A stretch of DNA of 64,000 bases from an uncultured SAR116 cluster alpha proteobacterium (GTDB lineage Bacteria; Pseudomonadota; Alphaproteobacteria; Puniceispirillales; Marisalimonadaceae). Where the stretch lies: NCBI GenBank assembly GCA_902550555.1, contig CACCZR010000003.1:61931-125930 (forward strand), given 5' to 3'. Under the pieces are notes generated by a model that saw only the letters and a list, made by a program, of their open reading frames with translations, did no database searches and was not told the DNA's origin. A program made the translations under genes and the position numbers. Of this stretch, positions 59,927-64,000 are shown one piece after another (the first letter of the stretch is position 1; every line of letters begins with the position of its first letter).

Positions 59927-60601
59927 CTAAATACAAAATATTGTACTTATAGGCTTAAAATTTCTTCTATGAATTTTGGTTATTCCATGTTTAATTATCA
60001 TATCTCTATGCTCTTTTGTTCCATAACCCACGTTATTTTTAAAATTATAATATGGATATAATAAGTGCTGTTGATACATTATGGTATCTCGAGTCTCTTT
60101 TGCAATAATACTAGCAAGAGCTATAGACATTAGTTTTGAATCTCCTTTAACAATGCAATAAATTTTAATTCTATTTCTAATTAGAGCAAATAATTTTTCA
60201 AACATATCAAAACTTGGAATCCTATTTCCGTCTATAAATATGTCAAAAAATAAATTTTTATTAGTATAAAAACTAAAATTTTGAACCATTAAAATAACTG
60301 CCCTGAGTGCTGCTAGATCGTTACTGGCATTTATTCCCAAATTTTCAATTTCATTTACTGTAGAACTTCCTATAGCACTTCTAGAAAAAGTTGACGAAGA
60401 TACAAATATTTCTCTTCTATGCTTTTTACTCATTTTTTTTGAATCATTGATTTTTGGTAAATTCATAAATTTTGAAGGATAAATATATGATGCGCAGCTC
60501 AAAACTGGGCCTGCCCAACAACCCCTTCCTACTTCATCAACTCCTATCATTACTCTTTCTGAATTAAAAAGATATTTTTTTTCTTCAAAAAGATTTAGCA
60601 C
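59927..60601 (-). CDS. rnhB: Ribonuclease HII
   Basis: It cuts RNA-DNA hybrids and single ribonucleotides in DNA. Motif GVDEVGRGCWAGPV carries two catalytic acids (D and E). Another acid is in FIDGNRIP, and SIALASIIAKETRD and YPYYNFKNNVGYGTKEH complete the family pattern. The third motif has G-Y-GTKEH as in RNase HII. Length 224 is normal. It lies beside ccrM, an arrangement common in alphaproteobacteria, and 12 bases after moaB. Confidence 0.95.
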   Translation of the reverse strand: MLNLFEEKKYLFNSERVMIGVDEVGRGCWAGPVLSCASYIYPSKFMNLPKINDSKKMSKKHRREIFVSSSTFSRSAIGSSTVNEIENLGINASNDLAALRAVILMVQNFSFYTNKNLFFDIFIDGNRIPSFDMFEKLFALIRNRIKIYCIVKGDSKLMSIALASIIAKETRDTIMYQQHLLYPYYNFKNNVGYGTKEHRDMIIKHGITKIHRRNFKPISTIFCI

Positions 60602-60613
60602 TATTTAAACTTT

Positions 60614-61138
60614 TTATGCTTCATTCAATCTAGGCATGATTTCAACAAAGTTACATGGCTTGTGTCTAATATCTAGTTGAAATTTTAATATTTCTTCCCA
60701 AGCATCTTTACAGGCAGAAGGGGAGCCAGGTAAACAAAAAATATATTTTCCATTCTTTGTTCCAGCAATAGCTCTACTTTGTATTGTTGAAGTACCAATT
60801 TTTTTATAAGAAAGAAATCTAAATAATTCACCAAAGCCATCAATCTTTTTATCGAAAAAAGTTTCTAGGACATCTACTGTTATATCTCGACCTGTTAGTC
60901 CAGTTCCACCTGAAGTAATGATAACATCTAACTTTTTATTATTAATCCACTTATTCAATATTAATAAAAGTTCTGAGGATTCGTCTTTAACAATATCTCT
61001 TAGTATACAAGTATGGCCATAATCTTCTATTAGACTTTGTAAAATTTTTCCTGATTTGTCATTATCAAAATTTCGAGTATCAGATATTGTTAGAATAGCT
61101 ATATTGATCCCAAAAAATTCTATTGTTTCATCTATCAT
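60614..61138 (-). CDS. moaB: MoaB-type molybdopterin protein
   Basis: A small MoaB/Mog-family protein that adenylylates molybdopterin for cofactor assembly. Motifs are IAILTISDTRNFDNDKSG, VIITSGGTGLTGRD and FCLPGSPSACKDAWEE. I start at ATG 61138 (174 residues), which gives the usual N-terminus and overlaps slt by 11 bases. An ATG at 61168 would overlap slt by 41 bases and add ten atypical residues. No other molybdenum-cofactor gene is visible here. Confidence 0.9.
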   Translation of the reverse strand: MIDETIEFFGINIAILTISDTRNFDNDKSGKILQSLIEDYGHTCILRDIVKDESSELLLILNKWINNKKLDVIITSGGTGLTGRDITVDVLETFFDKKIDGFGELFRFLSYKKIGTSTIQSRAIAGTKNGKYIFCLPGSPSACKDAWEEILKFQLDIRHKPCNFVEIMPRLNEA

Positions 61139-62885
61139 TTTTATATTCGTATTTTGGAATACTTCCACTAGCCAATTTAAATAATAAATTAGGTTTTTCG
61201 TTTAGTCTTATTTTATATATCCATAGATTTGTTAGTACTAATTTAATATAATTTCTAGTTTGTCTAGCAGGCAAAGTTTCAATCATAAAAATAGGATCAA
61301 TCTCTGTTGTATGAAAATTTTTAGACCACTTACTAAAATTTCCTGGTCCAGCATTATAAGATGCTAACATTTTACTTACATCTTTTTTAATAATGTCTAA
61401 CTCAAAAAGAAATTGTATATACTTAGAAGCAACAAATAAATTTTTTTCTTCATCAAATAATATTTCTTTTTTACGATAAGCTCTATCTTTCATTATAAAT
61501 GAAGCTGTTGATGGTAAAACTTGCATTAAGCCTAAGGCATTTGCATAACTCTTAGCTCTAGGATTAAAACCAGATTCTTGCCTTGATATTGAGAATAAAA
61601 GTGATTTATCTTTAATCGGTAAAGTTGAAAAATCCCAATCAGGAACTGGATATAAACCACCTAGAAGAATTTTATTATAATCGTTCCTTAAAATGGCGGA
61701 CAATCTAAAAGCAAATCCAGGCATATTATTATTAGATGCAAAAGATATAATTTGTGGATATTCTTTTTCATTGAAGTTGAAAATTATTTTTCTAAATTCT
61801 CTAGATGCTTTATGATATTCAGAGATTTGTAACAATCCTAGAATTCTTCTTCCAGCTTGGAGTGATTTCAATTTTAAAATAAATTGTTTTGATACATTTT
61901 GAAGCTTAAAGTCATAATTATCTTGATAACCTAATGATGCTTTACTTAGCGTAGAATAAAAAGTCCGATCATACTTAATTGCTCTATATAAATATCTATT
62001 AATACTTTTATATTCACCCATATGATAAGCAACTTTTGCTGACCAAAAACTTCCTGCAGATAAGATACTTTCTGGACCATCTTTTAAGTCTGATAGATTA
62101 TTAAAAAACCATTTAGATGATTTGAGATTTCCTAATCTCCATGAAGCCAAACCTCCAGACCAAAAAGCTAATGCATTTTTGTGCCCAGATAAACTTATTG
62201 AAATTCTTGCTTGTCTTAAACTTTTTTCATCTTCTTTAAAAATAAAATATGCATGTGCAAACTCAGCTCTCAATTGAGCTAATTCTTGATTTGTTAGTTT
62301 TTGTTTTGTTTTCTTTGATGACAATAAATTTTCAACATAATCTAAATTTTTTCTTCTAATTGCTCTTCTGACTTTTATTGAAATTTTAAAGGAATCTCTT
62401 TTATATTTTGATTGTGCTAGAGGAAATATAGGTTTGATTAAATCTTTAGATATATTTCCATAACCATTTAGAAAATCACCACTTGGCTTTTTAGGTGATT
62501 TTGATTTAACTGGTTTTCTTCTTAACGCAAGTCTATAAATTTTATAAGCATCAGGATGGTCATGATACTCATTTAACCATTGCTTTAGTTCATTATAGGA
62601 ACTTCTCCACCCAGTTGGATGTAAATATTTATCAGCATTTAAAGTTCCTATAAGAATTTTATTCTCAATTTGATTTTTTAATTTTTCTATTTTTTTCCAT
62701 ATTTTAGAATTTTTACTTTTTATTTGCTTAGATTGTAATTTAAACACTTCTTTGTAAATTTTTGCATCAGAGGCACTAAATATACTTATGTCTGAATTAT
62801 TTCCTGCTATTGAATAACTTGATTTTAAAAAAGTTCCTAATAAGAGAATTAAAAACCATTTTGAATATTTGTAATTAAAATTCAT
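61128..62885 (-). CDS. slt: Soluble lytic murein transglycosylase
   Basis: It cleaves peptidoglycan between MurNAc and GlcNAc with 1,6-anhydro formation. A signal peptide (WFLILLLGTFLKSSYSIA) is at the N-terminus, then a long helical superhelix (about 50-410), then the SLT catalytic domain with SISRQESGFNPRAKSYANALGLMQV near residue 440 (Glu of RQES catalytic) and LASYNAGPGNFSKW. Length 585 is normal for Slt70-type enzymes. Both ends overlap neighbours by 11 bases. Confidence 0.92.
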   Translation of the reverse strand: MNFNYKYSKWFLILLLGTFLKSSYSIAGNNSDISIFSASDAKIYKEVFKLQSKQIKSKNSKIWKKIEKLKNQIENKILIGTLNADKYLHPTGWRSSYNELKQWLNEYHDHPDAYKIYRLALRRKPVKSKSPKKPSGDFLNGYGNISKDLIKPIFPLAQSKYKRDSFKISIKVRRAIRRKNLDYVENLLSSKKTKQKLTNQELAQLRAEFAHAYFIFKEDEKSLRQARISISLSGHKNALAFWSGGLASWRLGNLKSSKWFFNNLSDLKDGPESILSAGSFWSAKVAYHMGEYKSINRYLYRAIKYDRTFYSTLSKASLGYQDNYDFKLQNVSKQFILKLKSLQAGRRILGLLQISEYHKASREFRKIIFNFNEKEYPQIISFASNNNMPGFAFRLSAILRNDYNKILLGGLYPVPDWDFSTLPIKDKSLLFSISRQESGFNPRAKSYANALGLMQVLPSTASFIMKDRAYRKKEILFDEEKNLFVASKYIQFLFELDIIKKDVSKMLASYNAGPGNFSKWSKNFHTTEIDPIFMIETLPARQTRNYIKLVLTNLWIYKIRLNEKPNLLFKLASGSIPKYEYKNDR

Positions 62886-63492
62886 TTATTTTTACCTTTA
62901 ATAATTTTAACTGTGACCAAGCATCTCTTTTTAAACTTTGGTTTTTATTTATATTTGAAACTGAAGGAATTTTAATGTAGTCAAAATTTGAATCAAAATT
63001 CTCTATTTTACAAATCTTACTTAAATCATCAGAGTACATATCAATAAAAATCTTAGGGTTTAGAATCTCAAAATATAGTTTTAATATTTCTTTTACTTTA
63101 TTTAAGTAACTTTCTGTCATTTTTTCAAAATCGATATTAATTACACAAAAATCATCAATGTCATGTCCAATCGATGCAAACATTTTTTCTAGTAATTCTG
63201 GTTGATTTTTTTTGAATTGATCAAAATTTTTAAAATTGTTCTCTTCAGAGAGTAATAAAAGAAACTTTGAAGACATGTTATAATTTCTTAATATCAATTG
63301 AAAATTATTTTCAATTTGCCACTCTTTAACATAATTATCTAAATCTTGAATACTTTTATGGTTTTTCTCTATCTTGCTTTGTTTTATTTTTAAATCATAT
63401 TCTTGAGAAAAAGATATATTTAATCCTAAATCTACTAAAAAATTACTATAATTTTTTAGCACTAATAATTCATTTTCATTTTTTTGTTTCAT
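62875..63492 (-). CDS. Degenerate family-4 uracil-DNA glycosylase-like protein
   Basis: Parts align with family-4 UDG: ELLEKMFASIGHDIDDFCVINI with the L(L/D)KML.AIG....V.I.N segment, LNPKIFIDMYSDD with the INPKxILxLG strand, and PSVSNINKNQSLKRDAWSQLKLL with the C-terminal HP..LLR....K...W..L region. The catalytic GEAPG-type motif is missing, only two cysteines remain (in DDFCVI and SKICKIE), and the catalytic His-Pro is replaced by Ser-Val. It therefore cannot bind a normal 4Fe-4S or excise uracil. The moaB/slt neighbourhood resembles that of UDG genes elsewhere. Confidence 0.5.
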   Translation of the reverse strand: MKQKNENELLVLKNYSNFLVDLGLNISFSQEYDLKIKQSKIEKNHKSIQDLDNYVKEWQIENNFQLILRNYNMSSKFLLLLSEENNFKNFDQFKKNQPELLEKMFASIGHDIDDFCVINIDFEKMTESYLNKVKEILKLYFEILNPKIFIDMYSDDLSKICKIENFDSNFDYIKIPSVSNINKNQSLKRDAWSQLKLLKVKINEF

Positions 63493-63537
63493 TATAGTTA
63501 TGATAGGATAATTTAGTGATATCGTATATAATATAAT

Positions 63538-64000
63538 ATGTTTCCAATGAAAATTTTTAAGTTATTTTTTTTATTTACAATAATTACATTTTTCTTAAGC
63601 TGTACAAATAATTTAGAACAAAATAAAATAAGATTTAAACTTGAACCAAGTTCTAATTTTGGTCGTTTTTTATCTGCAAGATATTCCTTAAGAGTAGGCG
63701 ACAATAATGTCGCATCGGAATTAATATCAAAATCCAAAAGTTTGCATCTAGACTTAACTTTATCCGAATTAAATTTTAATAATTACTTAATTAATGGTGA
63801 TTTTAATAAAGCAAAAGAATTTAAAATAATAGCTCCAAATGGGTTAGAAAAATTACCAATGTATGATCTACCTGATTTTATAATAAATTTAAAAAATGGA
63901 AAATTTTCAAATTTAGATAATTTTAATTCTACAATAGAGCAATTGCCAGGATTTAAATTAATTTTCGAAAAAATTAAATATACAAATTTAGTTGAAGCTA
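63538..64000 (+). CDS. Lipoprotein with probable TPR-like repeats, partial
   Basis: An open frame begins at ATG 63538 (or 63547) and is still open at the window edge, giving at least 154 residues. The N-terminus KIFKLFFLFTIITFFLSC is a lipoprotein signal with the lipobox FLSC, and the mature start is CTNNLEQNK. After it, FGRFLSARYSLRVGDNNVASELISKSKSL looks like a TPR helix pair. Family not determined. It is divergent from the UDG-like gene, with 45 bases between the starts containing TATAAT-like boxes. Confidence 0.7.
   Translation, partial: MFPMKIFKLFFLFTIITFFLSCTNNLEQNKIRFKLEPSSNFGRFLSARYSLRVGDNNVASELISKSKSLHLDLTLSELNFNNYLINGDFNKAKEFKIIAPNGLEKLPMYDLPDFIINLKNGKFSNLDNFNSTIEQLPGFKLIFEKIKYTNLVEA

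Overview
The window is a compact, very AT-rich stretch of an alphaproteobacterial chromosome. Gaps are short, many stop and start codons overlap, and there is no IS element, prophage or CRISPR array. The gene content fits a streamlined marine alphaproteobacterium of the SAR11/Pelagibacterales or AEGEAN-169 type: CcrM methylase, ProXWV uptake, a split TCA operon, and ftsK-lolA, mtaB-dapF and rpsP-rimM-trmD-rplS neighbourhoods. I cannot fix the lineage without a tree.

Region 1 (1-19.9 kb, all minus strand) is housekeeping. Transcription runs xth, dapF, mtaB, ftsY, then ffh, rpsP, rimM, trmD, rplS, then leuC, leuD, leuB, asd and a DMT exporter, then sdhCDAB, zapE, mdh, sucC, sucD. SRP targeting, ribosome maturation, leucine/lysine-family precursor synthesis and half of the TCA cycle are thus nearly continuous. 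Likely promoters lie before ffh and before sdhC; the sdhC promoter carries a perfect 8-bp inverted repeat in its spacer.

Region 2 (20.1-33.2 kb) is an accessory surface-polysaccharide island: TPR-methyltransferase, GT61 and FkbM proteins, epimerase, DegT aminotransferase, hexapeptide acyltransferase, AsnB, an OGT-like glycosyltransferase, a small membrane protein coupled to a DxD glycosyltransferase, and a TPR-glycosyltransferase. It sits between lolA and xth, which I recall as neighbours in many alphaproteobacteria, so it looks like an insertion into a conserved backbone.

Region 3 (33.2-49.7 kb) resumes the backbone: lolA, ftsK, an aminotransferase, a UbiH-type hydroxylase, a UPF0434 protein, a LON-domain protein and a CnoX-like thioredoxin. 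It then has a two-gene sugar cassette (Gfo/Idh/MocA plus DegT), tRNA-Gly(GCC), an HtrA-like protease, a JmjC/cupin oxygenase, a DUF1445 protein, purT and small genes.

Region 4 (49.9-64 kb) holds proXWV with a clear hairpin terminator between proX and proW, then ugd, galU and a phosphohexomutase (sugar-nucleotide supply for the island), malate synthase G, ccrM, rnhB, moaB, a lytic transglycosylase, a degenerate uracil-DNA-glycosylase-like protein and the start of a lipoprotein gene cut by the window edge.

The most unusual observations are: a rimM gene with no canonical start codon able to encode its conserved N-terminus, next to an 11-A run; a six-copy 27-bp repeat tail on ribosomal protein S16, together with a charged tail on L19 of the same operon; a UDG-family protein that has lost its catalytic motif and Fe-S cysteines; the operator-like dyad at sdhC; the proX/proW attenuator; and the island itself.
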